Assembly: GCA_903813345.2 (NCBI GenBank)
Contig: CAIIXF020000007.1
Location: forward strand, 5,027,730 to 5,091,729
Reading direction: 5' to 3'
DNA from: Owenia fusiformis
Taxonomy: Eukaryota > Annelida > Polychaeta > Sabellida > Oweniidae
DNA: 64,000 bases
Made by a program: the position numbers and the translations under genes. The notes beneath the pieces were generated by a model. That model did no database searches and was not told where the DNA came from. It worked only from the letters and a program-made list of their open reading frames with translations. This document shows positions 13,201-22,696 of this stretch, piece by piece; position 1 is the first letter of the stretch, and each line of letters opens with the position of its first letter.

Positions 13201-16200
13201 CAAATTGAGATACAAGGACCATGCATACATGGACCATTTTCTTATGCATAAGGGTTGTGCTCTATATTTTCAGTATGCCATGAACACCAGATGAAGGATA
13301 AATATTTATTTTATCGCTTCCTTGTTGATGATGAAGGTGTCGGCACCTCTCCTAGTCATGTGCAGAAGAAAGAGTCCGAGGATGAGCTGCAGGATACGTT
13401 TAGTTTACTGGCACAAATCGGTCCTGATGCTATGATGAGAATGATCCTGCGCAAAATGTAGGTTTCAGAGTAAATACTAGTATGGCAAAATTGAGTGTAA
13501 AATAGTGAAGTAGGCATGGAATAAATTAAACAGACATGGAATCCAGTTTTAAATTGTATGGAAATCTGAAAAAGGCAGTTTATTAATTAATTGTTGCCTT
13601 ATGGACCCTATACTTTACATTTGTAACGTCTGCTTTCACTGTTGCATTATGGTATATTTCAGACCTGAAGAGCGCAGTGTTGAGGATCTTGAAATCATAT
13701 ATGAAGAACTGCTTCACATCAAGGCCCTTTCTCATCTTTCGACTATGGTGAAGCGGGAGCTAGCATCTGTTCTGGTGTTTGAATCTCATGCAAAATCAGG
13801 CACAACTTGTAAGTTACAATTTATATTATACATATATGTGCCTTGTCATGTTTATTCAGAAACAATAGACATTGTTTTTGTTAGGGACCGTCACAAAGGT
13901 TTTACACAATGTGCCATAGTATTCTATATAATAAGGATATATACCCAAGCTTGATTTTATTTCTTATTATAATGAACAATAACAGATGATTAGGTGCCAA
14001 AACTTAGCAGGAGTTATATCATAAACATCCTAGTTAAATCTAAACATCAAGTTAGATTCAGACAATGCTATTATTTATTGATTCTGCCAATATAATCATG
14101 TTGCATCTTGGGAATCAACCCTTTTGTTTTAAACTTGTTGCATTGTGGGAATTAACCTCTTGTCTTTTCAGGAGTTGTGACTGGGTTAAACATGTTCCAT
14201 TATGGGAATTTACCCTTTGTATTTTCAGTATTCAACCAAGGAGATGAGGGCAAATCGTGGTACATCATTCTCAAAGGATCTGTCAATGTGGTCATATATG
14301 GCAAGGTGTGTATTACCAACAACAACCAAAAACAAAGTTTTTTCATTGCAGAGAAAATAATTACCTGTGTTAGATGCCAAAAGTCACTGTAATTCAATTT
14401 ACATGTACTTCACAAATTGGCTATTATTGTGTCCTTGCCAGAGATGTTTAAATTACATATTTTTGTACAGCTGTATGTTCAGTTATTTTGAAACATCTAT
14501 ACCTTAGGAGTAAATTAATCCAATCTAAAATGTTCATATAGAAGGCTAGTTCATATTTAAATGCTGGAAAAAGAGGTTAATCGGTTACGTTATTTCCAAA
14601 TAAGCATATCAATGAATTCAACATTATAGGGAGTAGTATGTACCTTACACGAAGGTGATGATTTCGGAAAACTGGCTCTTGTAAATGATGCACCTCGAGC
14701 TGCCACAATCGTCCTGAATGAAGATAACTGTCACTTCCTTCGGGTCGACAAAGATGATTTTAACCGTATTCTTCGTGACGTAGAAGCCAATACTGTTAGA
14801 TTAAAGGAACATGGTCAAGATGTGTTGGTACTTGAGAAAATACCCATTAACAAAGGAGGCAATGTTACAACCCACTACAAGTAGGTTTTTTATCCCAACT
14901 TTGTATTAATCATTTTATCCAAATATTTGTAATCAGTAGTTGGACAGGTATCTCAAAAATTGTAATGTTGTATTTTCAGTTCAACTGTTCATGAAATTTA
15001 GGAAGAAAATCCAGACCTGAATATTTATATGTCTGCTTATAATTACTTGTGCATTATGGTATTTTAGATATTCTGTGATGGCGGGAACACCTGATAAGAT
15101 GCTGGAACATCTTTTAGAGACTCGCATAGATCAACGTAGTGAAGACCTCACTGATACGTTTATGGAAGACTTCCTGTTAACCCATGTGATATTTATGCCA
15201 ACCAATCACCTTTGTCCGACATTAATGGCTCATTATCATGCTGAGGCAGGAACCACGCAAGATTCAGAGCAGGACTCTGGGTATTATGGACTTATAAACA
15301 AACGTCGTGTGATACATTTTGTTGAAAATTGGGTGGGAGTGATTTGTGATGCATTTTACGAGGACTCAACTATTGTGGCATTTCTCGAGGAACTTCATAG
15401 TGCCGTCACTGCTGATAGCGCCAGCTATCCTGCTCTAGCTGGGGATCTAGACTCACTAGAGAGAATTATGCAAGAAAAGAACAGGTATGAAAAGAGCAAC
15501 TTCTATGATTGAATTATCTAATAACACTTGAAATTTATTTTATAAGAATATCCACGAACAATTTGCATTGGTACTGTTTTTAAAGTGATCAGATATTTAA
15601 ACAATATGCATTTTTTCATTAGAAACGCCATTGAAATAAAATTGATTGTTTTCCTTCAGCATTAATGACACTGATGCAATTTCATACCACCATCGTCGCA
15701 ATCCAAAGATCCTTATAAGGAAAACTTCTCGAGATATTCCTGAGCCGTCCAATAACTTCAGAAAATGTCTCAAGGCCGGAGATGAAAGTAAGTTCAAACT
15801 TATTGCTAATACATAAGGTGTACTTCACAAGACATAGTAGGTGGCATAATTAAACAATATGGATATCAGAAAATGGTGGCATTGAAGTCCAAAGGTTATT
15901 TATATCAAAAAAAATCTCTTGGTTAATAAGGTTTAACATTTAAAAAAAACTGTATTCAAGTCCTTAATTATTTATATCAAAAATGTTTAAGAAACAATAT
16001 CTTGTGCTTTTATTAGAATCTCTTGGCAAATAAGGTTTAACATTTAAAAAAAATTGTATTCAAGTCCATGGGTATTTATATCAAAAATGTTTATGAAACA
16101 TCACCCTGTGCAATATTTAGAATCTGATGACAACATATGATTTAACATTCATCATTGCCATAGTGATTTAATTCTCATTTAGTGAGTTGAATTTAACAGC

Positions 16201-19200
16201 TGGTAATTAAAAATTGTTGGTTTAAAGTACAGCAGAAGATTATTCAAGCAATCTTTGATTTTGAACACATATTTTATGTCTCAAGCTGGGCAAAAAATGT
16301 ACATGTATAAATGTTATTTTAATTTTTGTTTTTGTATTTACTCTATACCCTATAAGAGGTGAATTGAGAAATAAATAAATAATAAAATAAATTAAAAATT
16401 ATTTTCTCATTGTCATGTCACCACCAAAAGATGACTCATTTTTCTTGCTCATTGGTTGTTATCGTACTTTTAAACATATTTTAACATTCTTTCATATTCT
16501 CATATTCTTTCAGACTTATTCAAAGTATATTGTGCCGACCATACATACACAACCCTAAAACTCCCGATGATCGCATCAGTTGATGACATCATCAGTCATG
16601 CAGCAGAGAAACTGTGCCTTGGAAATGACGTTGTACTCTGCGAAGTGAAGTCAACAGGGGAAAGAGTCCTCTTCAAGGAGGAGGATATCTGTATTACTCT
16701 AGGACTTTCGATAAATGGAAAACTTTTTCTGTCATCAAAGCAACATATAGATGCATTGGTAAATATGTTTTTTCTACTATTCTTTTCTATTGTCAAACTC
16801 CAATAAAGTGAAACCTTTCTGGAGCTACCATAAAGGTTTACTGTCGATAGATGTTGAGAGTGATTTTATGGAGAATTTTTTGAATAAAGTGTACACTAGA
16901 ATTACACTGTATTTCTATCCTTATGTTACAAATTATGGCTAGAAATGAAACTTTAAAATTATAAGTTTACATGAAATCCATGTTTTTGTCATTACAGACT
17001 CCTCTTCCTGAACAAGATGGCCCAAGTGAGGGAAGCTCAGGTACATTTGAGTTACTCAGCTCACGGGATATAGCCTACCAAATGATGGTTTATGATTGGC
17101 AGTTATTTACATGTATGCATGAATATGAGCTCATATACAAAGTGATGGGGCGGTCAAAGTTCAACCGGATCACTGCCAATTTGGATATATTTCTCCGCCG
17201 CTTCAATGAGATCCAATACTGGGTTGTGTCCGAGATGTGCCTAGCAAGTAATCTGGGAAAGAGGGTCACACTGCTGAGAAAATTCATCAAACTTGCTGCT
17301 TAGTAAGTATATAGTTTAATCTTGCAAGAGTCAACAAGGCATTAACATGTATATATAGTTTAATCTTGCAAGAGTCAACAAGGCATTAACATGGATATAG
17401 TTTAATCTTGCAAGAGTCAACAAGGCATTAACATGTATATAGTTAAATCTTGCAAGAGTCAACAAGGCTTTAACATGGATATAGTTTAATCTTGCAAGAG
17501 TCAACAAGGCATTAACATGTATATAGTTTAATCTTGCAAGAGTCAACAAGGCTTTAACATGGATATAGTTTAATCTTGCAAGAGTCAACAAGGCATTAAC
17601 ATGTATAGTTTAATCTTGCAAGAGTCAACAAGGCTTTAACATGGATATAGTTTAATCTTGCAAGAGTCAACAAGGCATTAACACAATAGTTTAATCTTGC
17701 AAGAGTCAACAAGGCATTAACATGTATATATTTTAATCTTGCAAGAGTCAACAAGGCATTAACATGGATATAGTTTATTTAATCTTGCAAGAGTCAACGA
17801 GGCATTAACATGTAAAATGTCACCCCCTGCCATTTGTTACAGATGCTGAATGCCAACCATTGAATGACGTCACAAAAAAGTTGGAGACCATAACAATATG
17901 TCACATTTGTGGTGGTGACATAATAATTAGGCGAAATCAGAATTTTAAGACTATTTTTGTCAAAAATCAATAAAAATCATATTTCTTGTGTTACAGCTGC
18001 AAGGAATACCAGAACTTGAACTCATTCTTTGCCATTGTTATGGGCCTTAGCAACATAGCTGTTAGTAGACTCTCACAGACATGGGAGGTAGGTTGAAGTG
18101 AATTTCTTTAAAAAAAACAAATCTGAAACTTCTTTCTGGGACTTGCGAATTGTTTGATTTTGGAGGTGATTCTAAAATGTTGATGTATTTTGTCGCTAAT
18201 CTAAAATTTGTGGTAATTTGTTCTTACATTTAGAATTTAATTTTTTTGTTGTACATTTTATTATCCTCTTCATTGTCTTTTTATGGAGACAATGATTTTA
18301 ATATTTAATATGCGTAACAATTCATATAATTGTAGAAGCTTCCAAGTAAATTCAAGAAGATGTTCTCTGATTTTGAAACCACAATGGATCCATCACGTAA
18401 CCATAGAGTCTACCGATTGGCTATCGCAAAGATGGCGCCCCCTATGATTCCATTCATGCCCCTTCTCATGAAAGACATCACATTCACCCATGAAGGAAAC
18501 AAAACCTACTTTGATCATCTAGTCAATTTCGAAAAAATGGTGAGTAGATTAGAGCCTTGCTTTATATCCCTCAGAATTTGCTTTATTTATGTTTCAAACT
18601 TCCTTTCAAATTATTACAGAGGCTAAACTATTCCCTTTTCACCAAAAGTTTACAACATGAAGGAAAATGAAGAAACCAAAATATTAATGGAAATAGCAAA
18701 AGTATATATTATTCTTTGGGTTAATTTTGTTTGTTGAATGTGACAATTTGAAAATTACCAATTTACACCTTCGTCTAAATTGAAGATATATCCTACAGAA
18801 AATGTTGCCAACAAATGTAAAAAATGGAAATTATCCAAGATTATCAAATGAATCCCAGTTATTGTATACCTTATTGTAATGGGATAATTTGAATGCTTAT
18901 GTGTAAATGTTGAAGCGATGACATCATGGTGTATTTGTTGACCTTATAGCACATGATATCCCAGACAATACGCATCATCAGACAGTGTCGCAGTAAACCT
19001 CTCTCCATAGATTCACCTGCAAATTCCAAATCTGCACAGGATGCTGCAAACTATATCAGGTATGAATTTCAAAATAATCATTTTATTTTAACATTTTACC
19101 GACATTAAGCTACACAAATTAAATGCAATTTAGAAAGATTGCTTCAAAAATTTTACACTCTCTATCTGTTCTACTTCCTTCAAGTAAATTTTCTTATGTT

Positions 19201-19323
19201 GTTATTTTGGCCATCTTTTATTTGAACTTGGCTATCCATTTGTGTTTCAGTTCCCTGAAAGTAATAGACAATCAGAGGATTCTTAATCAACTATCTCACA
19301 GGCTGGAACCTCGGAGATCATAG
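1076..19323 (+). CDS. RAPGEF4: EPAC-type cAMP-regulated Rap guanine-nucleotide exchange factor, 5'-truncated by window
   Basis: Spliced CDS from sixteen exons: 1076-1222, 3737-3794, 10397-10491, 10849-11077, 13274-13457, 13663-13808, 14229-14305, 14630-14880, 15068-15484, 15660-15787, 16514-16758, 16998-17302, 17997-18087, 18336-18539, 18950-19059, 19251-19323. The summed 2760 nt are exactly 919 codons plus TAG, and all phases agree. Order: end of cyclic-nucleotide domain A (1-49), DEP (~100-205), cyclic-nucleotide domain B (~255-380), REM (~396-535), Ras-association (~578-659), CDC25 GEF domain (~665-919). Known of the family: cAMP binding to domain B releases the catalytic region, which loads GTP on Rap1/Rap2. 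Domain B has [15 protein letters not shown]; Lys replaces the Glu of PKA sites, as in mammalian EPAC2. The hinge VLVLEK is present, and the end [10 protein letters not shown] matches the family. Two cyclic-nucleotide domains make it EPAC2-like; about 90 N-terminal residues lie outside. The symbol is by similarity; it could be the single ancestral invertebrate EPAC. Confidence 0.95.
1246..2535. mobile_element. (CCGT)n-headed inverted-repeat element in EPAC intron
   Basis: Ends are inverted copies: ATCCCATCGAAC at 1246 and GTTCGATGGGAT at 2525-2535. After the left end comes GAAGTTCGGAGGGATATAG, a (CCGT)n/(CGTA)n run at about 1284-1364, then about five degenerate units of ~125-150 bp, each with CTCGAAAAGTAGTGGAGCG and palindromic ATGGCCGCCATTTT. 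No transposase is seen. It resembles non-autonomous elements of lophotrochozoan genomes; a shorter relative in opposite orientation is at 43371-43624. Confidence 0.7.
3737..3794 (+). CDS. RAPGEF4: EPAC window exon 2: linker between domain A and DEP
   Basis: Acceptor TTTATTTCAG, donor AAAG|GTTAGT; 58 nt, phase 0 in and 1 out. It encodes [19 protein letters not shown], a poorly conserved linker where EPAC2 has a similarly short hydrophobic/proline stretch. Support is mainly splice signals and phase, since the next exon needs one leading nucleotide. Confidence 0.75.
3899..3922. repeat. Short palindrome matching a transposon terminus
   Basis: CATGGGCTTTCAAGCCCATG is a near-perfect palindrome. 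Its first half matches the terminal sequence of the inverted-repeat element at 51733-53547, so it may be two fused ends of that family. Confidence 0.45.
4465..4607. mobile_element. Palindromic MITE-like element
   Basis: About 143 bp that can fold on itself: TATAATGGTTCATTCTGTAT at the left returns as its reverse complement at the right end (…CAGAATGAACCATTATA), with inner arms of mirrored TATATTATA and CACTCG blocks. No coding capacity. Confidence 0.7.
5270..5395 (+). mobile_element. tRNA-derived SINE, copy 1
   Basis: Head with a degenerate A box (AGCTCAGTTTTAGAGCA) and a good B box (GGGTTCGATCCCC), followed by a body with CAGGATTTTATTCTGTG and TTTTCATTAACCA shared with copies at 6533 and 7769. 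The head would not fold as a working tRNA, and the shared tail shows a SINE. Confidence 0.75.
5535..6530. mobile_element. Non-autonomous Tc1/mariner-like element
   Basis: Terminal inverted repeats of about 45 bp: TACAGGGTGGTCCAAAAAAA at the left, reverse complement ending TTTTTTTGGACCACACTGTA at the right, continuing through GTGAACCC…TGCAAC.GGCTATATTT. TA dinucleotides at both ends fit the Tc1/mariner target site. About 1 kb of interior has no transposase reading frame. Its right 238 bp are included in the tandem duplication that follows. Confidence 0.8.
6293..7527. repeat. 1,235-bp tandem duplication, unit 1
   Basis: This stretch recurs almost base for base at 7528-8762. It contains the right end of the Tc1/mariner-like element, SINE copy 2, a spacer, a TGTCACCACC palindrome and ~130-bp GGTCAAAAAGGTC repeats. 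Only a handful of substitutions and single-base indels separate the copies, so the event is recent. Confidence 0.9.
6533..6662 (+). mobile_element. tRNA-derived SINE, copy 2
   Basis: A box TAGCTCAGTGGTAGAGCA from 6536 and B box GGGTTTGATCC at 6578-6588, then the shared body with TTAGCACAGGATTTCATTCT and TTTTCATTAACCA. It sits directly after the right end of the Tc1/mariner-like element. Confidence 0.8.
7528..8762. repeat. 1,235-bp tandem duplication, unit 2
   Basis: Second unit of the direct duplication; the junction is TTTCTTTTT|CTAATGTG. Visible differences from unit 1 include one extra T near 7961, A to G in a GCAGT context near 8226, and G to A in AAGTACCAC near 8308. A 69-codon open frame in both units is part of the repeat, not a gene. 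Confidence 0.9.
7769..7898 (+). mobile_element. tRNA-derived SINE, copy 3 (inside duplication)
   Basis: Same A and B boxes and body as copy 2, from which it derives by the tandem duplication rather than by separate retroposition. Confidence 0.8.
8763..9040. repeat. Degenerate GGTCAAAAAGGTC tandem repeats
   Basis: Imperfect units with TTTGACCTTC…CTCAAGGTCAAAAAGGTC and TTCAAATCTGACTTTAGATT. The same family appears at 7140-7525, 8376-8762 and 58440-58980, each time with a TGTCACCACC-type palindrome nearby, so it is probably the interior of one larger repeat family. Confidence 0.65.
9041..10396. other. EPAC intron sequence, no gene seen
   Basis: A fragment of the GGTGACATATTG repeat lies near 9730. 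An open frame of 105 codons on the minus strand at 9949-10266 is low-complexity (Leu/Ser-rich) and shows no family features. Confidence 0.5.
10397..10491 (+). CDS. RAPGEF4: EPAC window exon 3: linker before DEP
   Basis: Strong acceptor CTTTGTTCTATTTTAG, donor AAT|GTAAGT; phase 1 in, 0 out, fitting both neighbours. It encodes a basic/Asn-rich linker ending [11 protein letters not shown], with no domain. Similarity to known proteins is weak, so the call rests on phase and splice sites. Confidence 0.7.
10849..11077 (+). CDS. RAPGEF4: EPAC window exon 4: DEP domain
   Basis: Acceptor GTATTCCAG, donor CATG|GTGAGT; phase 0 in, 1 out. [19 protein letters not shown] and [10 protein letters not shown] are near-identical to vertebrate EPAC DEP domains. 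In the family the DEP domain targets the protein to membranes by binding phosphatidic acid or, in EPAC1, ezrin-type partners. Confidence 0.95.
11155..11330. repeat. GGCACCGAAA-type degenerate repeat
   Basis: CGGCACCG and TTCGG(C/T)GC blocks recur about a dozen times in both orientations, giving a patch far richer in GC and CpG than its surroundings. It lies in the intron just after the DEP exon. Confidence 0.6.
11331..13273. other. EPAC intron 4, remainder
   Basis: AT-rich intron; I see a direct near-repeat CTCACATGCAAAATTGGAA at about 12617 and 12690, and nothing else. Confidence 0.5.
13274..13457 (+). CDS. RAPGEF4: EPAC window exon 5: DEP end and linker to domain B
   Basis: Acceptor ATATTTTCAG, donor AAAT|GTAGGT; phase 1 in, 2 out. 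[30 protein letters not shown] and MRMILRK are conserved in EPACs. The donor GTAGGT is weaker than its neighbours. Confidence 0.93.
13663..13808 (+). CDS. RAPGEF4: EPAC window exon 6: start of cyclic-nucleotide domain B
   Basis: Acceptor GTATATTTCAG, donor ACTT|GTAAGT; phase 2 in, 1 out. [20 protein letters not shown] and [19 protein letters not shown] are diagnostic EPAC sequence, the N-terminal helical bundle and first strand of domain B. Confidence 0.96.
14229..14305 (+). CDS. RAPGEF4: EPAC window exon 7: cyclic-nucleotide domain B core
   Basis: Acceptor GTATTTTCAG, donor GCAAG|GTGTGT; phase 1 in, 0 out. It encodes [19 protein letters not shown], the strand-turn-strand part of the cAMP-binding jelly roll. 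Confidence 0.95.
14630..14880 (+). CDS. RAPGEF4: EPAC window exon 8: phosphate-binding cassette and hinge
   Basis: Acceptor CATTATAG, donor TACAA|GTAGGT; phase 0 in, 2 out. It holds the cassette [16 protein letters not shown], the lid/hinge region and VLVLEK. This is the main cAMP switch: in the family, cAMP closes the hinge and lifts domain B from the catalytic site. Confidence 0.96.
15068..15484 (+). CDS. RAPGEF4: EPAC window exon 9: REM domain
   Basis: Acceptor GTATTTTAG, donor AACAG|GTATGA; phase 2 in, 2 out. [20 protein letters not shown] begins the Ras exchanger motif, which braces the catalytic helical hairpin. The middle ([18 protein letters not shown]) resembles EPAC2 with lineage-specific changes. 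Confidence 0.95.
15660..15787 (+). CDS. RAPGEF4: EPAC window exon 10: REM to RA linker
   Basis: Acceptor TTTTCCTTCAG, donor GAAA|GTAAGT; phase 2 in, 1 out. It encodes a basic linker ([18 protein letters not shown]) that is poorly conserved; phase continuity makes it secure. Confidence 0.88.
16514..16758 (+). CDS. RAPGEF4: EPAC window exon 11: Ras-association domain
   Basis: Acceptor CATATTCTTTCAG, donor CATTG|GTAAAT; phase 1 in, 0 out. [17 protein letters not shown] opens a ubiquitin-like RA fold. In EPAC2 this domain binds Ras-GTP and recruits the protein to the plasma membrane. Confidence 0.94.
16998..17302 (+). CDS. RAPGEF4: EPAC window exon 12: CDC25 catalytic domain, first part
   Basis: Acceptor TGTCATTACAG, donor CTTA|GTAAGT; phase 0 in, 2 out. 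[32 protein letters not shown] and [19 protein letters not shown] match the Rap-GEF fold. A 42-bp minisatellite starts within the first bases of the following intron. Confidence 0.96.
17306..17812. repeat. 42-bp minisatellite in EPAC intron 12
   Basis: Twelve copies of a ~42-bp unit containing TTTAATCTTGCAAGAGTCAA and AAGGCATTAACATG. Copies alternate between CATGTATA and CATGGATA and between GGCATT and GGCTTT in places, hinting at dimer units. It starts inside the 5' splice site region (TA|GTAAGTATATAGTTT) and ends fused to a MITE. Confidence 0.9.
17802..17926. mobile_element. TGTCACCACC-family MITE
   Basis: Begins GCATTAACATGTAAAATGTC and ends GGTGGTGACATAATAA, giving inverted TGTCACCNCC/GGTGGTGACA ends. 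The same ends bound elements at 45936-46036 and 47603-47734. About 125 bp, no coding capacity. Confidence 0.75.
17997..18087 (+). CDS. RAPGEF4: EPAC window exon 13: CDC25 catalytic domain
   Basis: Acceptor TTGTGTTACAG, donor TGGGAG|GTAGGT; phase 2 in, 0 out. [12 protein letters not shown] is part of the conserved catalytic core shared by Ras-family CDC25 domains. Confidence 0.96.
18336..18539 (+). CDS. RAPGEF4: EPAC window exon 14: CDC25 catalytic hairpin region
   Basis: Acceptor ATAATTGTAG, donor AAAATG|GTGAGT; 68 codons, phase 0 both ends. [30 protein letters not shown] and LVNFEKM belong to the helical hairpin that opens the nucleotide site of Rap. Confidence 0.96.
18950..19059 (+). CDS. 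RAPGEF4: EPAC window exon 15: CDC25 C-terminal part
   Basis: Acceptor TTGACCTTATAG, donor ATCAG|GTATGA; phase 0 in, 2 out. It follows FEKM as in other EPACs and ends NYIR; the segment [13 protein letters not shown] is variable loop sequence. Confidence 0.92.
19251..19323 (+). CDS. RAPGEF4: EPAC window exon 16: C-terminus and stop
   Basis: Acceptor TTTGTGTTTCAG; phase 2 in, TAG stop at 19321-19323. [19 protein letters not shown] matches the vertebrate C-terminus closely. The last ~25 coding bases and the stop are part of a tandem repeat that continues into the 3' UTR. Confidence 0.95.
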
Positions 19324-19720
19324 CAGACGGCATCCTTGCACCCCTAAGAGAAACATGTCTTGATCCAAGTCTCTCACAGGCTGGAACCTCAGAGATCATA
19401 GCAGACATCACCTTACACCCCTCAGAGAAATATTTCTTCATCCCAGTCTCTCAAAGGCTGGCATTCCATAGATCATAGCAGACGACATACTTGCACCCCT
19501 TAGAGAAACATGACTTGGTCCTAAAGGATGGGATTCTAAAGACCATAGCATGTGACAGCCATACCTACATTAATGAATCATGACTTGATTCAAGTATGGA
19601 TTGAGTTCAGAAAAAATATTCATATGTCTCCTCAGAGAGCCTTAAGCTGAACCCAGGAGATTAGTGCAGAGACATCCTAATACCCCCCTCCCCCCAGAGA
19701 GAATGATGACTTCCAAACAA
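19293..19720. repeat. ~77-bp tandem repeat spanning the EPAC stop codon and 3' UTR
   Basis: Unit starts at 19293 (TCTCACAGGCTGGAACCTC), 19372 and 19449, then more degenerate at about 19520 and possibly 19640. Each contains the CACAGGCTGGAACCTC…GAGATCATAGCAGAC block, which in unit 1 is the end of the reading frame and the TAG stop. Confidence 0.8.
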
Positions 19721-22690
19721 CTCTCAAACTTCAACCAAAGAACAAAATTATGGATGACCATAAAAGTATTGATCATAAAACTGTATATTAAGGTCATTGG
19801 AAACCAATTTGTGGTACTACAATGTCTCGCATCTTTGTATTCTATTTTGACAAACATATAATGAGAAATTAGCATATAAGACTCTCAATTAATTCTCAAA
19901 AACTACATTAATTCTTCCTTCTGAATCACATAGAACAAATGCCAGCATTTTGTTTATTTAGAGAAAGATGGTTTGAAATAAGCATGCCAAAAGTGAGGAT
20001 TGAGCATGATAGAGTGTACATATGTCTACTAAAAAGCTTTAAGTATATTTTAGCAATATTGCAGGAACAGTACAGGATAGGAAAACTATATATTTACTGA
20101 AATGAGTATTGTAAAAATTTATGTCTTAGTAAAGTTAAAATCTTATTAAAATATTATTTAAGTTTAAACTCATATTTACAAAGTAAAATCTGGGTTCAAT
20201 CTCATAGTTACAAAGTAAAATTTAAGTCAAACTCATAGTTACAAAGTAAAATTTGAATTCAATCTCATAGTTACAAAGTAATATCCGAGTCAAACTCATA
20301 GTTACAAAGTAAAATTTAAGACAAACTCATAGTTGCAAAGTAAAATCTGAATTCAACCCCATAGTTACAAAGTAATATCTGAGTCAAACTCATAGTTACA
20401 AAGTAAAATCTGAGTTCAACCTCAAGGTTACAAGATAAGTTTCAAGTCCTAGGATACTGTATGTTGTTAAAATGGTAGGAGAAAAGATGAGATGAGAAGT
20501 TAAACAAGGAGACATGACTTGGCATGATGTTGTAGTAAGGGTATTAATTGGAAGTATATAGAGAGCATTGTGACAATTACTAATAATTAGTTTCACATTA
20601 AACTTTGGAGTTTGTATTTTATGACAAATGTGTTATACAAGTATTTGTGGAATAAAAAAGAGTAGATATTGCAAGAAATATAATAAATAGGAGTCCATCA
20701 CTATAAATTTGAAGAAAGGCGGGGAAATCACTTTAATCACTTTAGAAATTGAGAAGTTAAGCAAGGACTAGATTGGCAAGTTAATGGTTTACAAGTTCTG
20801 GAATGTGACTGTTAAGTAAATATCAAAGCAAGATACTACCCACATATTTTGTGAGAGTACACATGGCAGACACATTCAAATAATTGTGTAATGCTACATA
20901 TATTGTGTAAGAATACACATCATGTGTTTTTGTGTGAAAGTTAAAGGCATTCAAATTATTATCTATGAATTACACATTTCTTTAGTTTTTACAGCACAGT
21001 TCTCAAGTTAGTACACATTATTATAAATTTCCACGGGTAGCTAAACTAAACACAGCTTCTTACTTTCTGATTGGAGTAAATAAATGAAAAACTGTAAGTT
21101 TATAAATATTATAAGTTTATAAATACATGTATGTATTTCGAAATTTCTAAAAGTACTTGGTTAAGTTCAGTTTTAATTTTTTGATGATTTAATTGTGATG
21201 TTATATATAAAATTTGTACATGATTCTTTAAAAATGATCCTTTCCATTTAATTATTGTACATTAATATATGTATTCTTAATACTTTCATACTGAGTACAT
21301 GTACTTAATACTCTTGAAATATCTGTATATAAAATCTTGATTGAATATTTGGTCATTAAAACAGCCATCATTAAAGGAAGAATCATGGTAAGAGCAACCC
21401 TTTCAAGAATTCTTCAAAGGTACCCTTAATTTGTGTTTGTATACTGTTTTCATCTCTCTGACCAATTCTACCTTTAAATATGGCCAGCTATGTTTCCAAA
21501 TAGACTCTGTTCTAACATATTTTAATTTTTTATAGTGTGTGAATTTATGATGTGAAATTATTTGCATATTGAGTAAGCTATATAATATTGTTAATATTGG
21601 GTGCCAAATGTTAATTTATTTTCCTTTTTATGTCACTACCAGGAAGTGTTGACATTGTTACAGATACAGTTTCTGTGACTGCATTTGGCATTCTGCATCA
21701 ATGGTCAGTTTCTGTGACAAATTGTTACATTTTTGTACCATTTACAGTGTCTTACCATGTGGTGATAGTTTGTCATAATGTCTGCTTGTGTAAGTTTTTT
21801 CTCTGATATTTTATCCTACCTTGCCTATTATATGTCAGCCAGTCGCAAAAGTTCTCATATTATCAGTACAGTTATCATTGTGAATGTGCAGAAATTGAAA
21901 GTTTTGATTCGGTTCTTTGCCAAAAGTTCATGACATATTAATAAATTTTGGTTTCTGTTTACCATAACAAATACTTACATTCCAATCTCATTATGTTAAA
22001 ACCATTTGGGAAATAAGTTCCAGCATATTTGTCATGACAAGGACAATTCATGAATTCACTTTGAAATTACTTTAATTTAGGATCAGTTCTAAGAGATTGT
22101 AACCCCTATTTATCTTTTAATATTTCTTGAAAACGTGTGGTTTATAGATGTGCATGATTGTCCGCTTCTGCAAATCCTTGAATGTAGTGCTGAAACTGCA
22201 CTAAGGTTCAGAAAATGTACTCTTGGTATACATTTCTTGTAATTATAATTTCAAGTGGTACTGTTTCAAATCTCCAGTGATCCCCTGATTGTTTTTGGCA
22301 ATATAGGGGTTTAATGTATAGTTGTATTTAAATTCTTACTTTCATAATTGTGCATGTACCAACGTTCTTCTGACAAGACATTGGCCAGTGATATATTTTA
22401 TATTGCTAAATAAATGACATAAAACCATACATCATTTTGTAATAGTTCTTAGATTATAAGGTGAAAATTGTAGGCTATAAGTTCTAGAAGTACCTAGAAG
22501 GAATATTAAACCCAGATATTTTTATGGTGCTACACATGCTACTTGCTAATATTAAGACCCATTTTAATGAAATTTTTGAGTCTGTGGTAATTAAATTAAT
22601 TGAACAAAACATTGTTAGAGAAGTTAGGTTTACGTGATGCCACTGTTAAGTAGCCACATCAATTATATCCCATTGAGAAACATAAGCTCC
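19324..22690. other. EPAC 3' UTR and downstream intergenic sequence
   Basis: No further coding exon seen. A canonical AATAAA at 20651 is one candidate poly(A) signal, but several others are possible in this AT-rich DNA. A degenerate TATGTCACTACC repeat piece lies near 21630. Confidence 0.5.
20165..20430. repeat. ~31-33-bp tandem repeat
   Basis: About eight copies of a unit with CTCATAGTTACAAAGTAAAAT followed by a variable TTAAGTCAAA or TGAATTCAAT half, i.e. an alternating dimer. It lies in the EPAC 3' UTR or just beyond. Confidence 0.8.
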
Positions 22691-22696
22691 ATTTTC

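Noticed and set aside
17306-17812. CRISPR-like array of regular repeats
   Set aside because: Units are contiguous with no unique spacers, and the host DNA is eukaryotic; it is a minisatellite.
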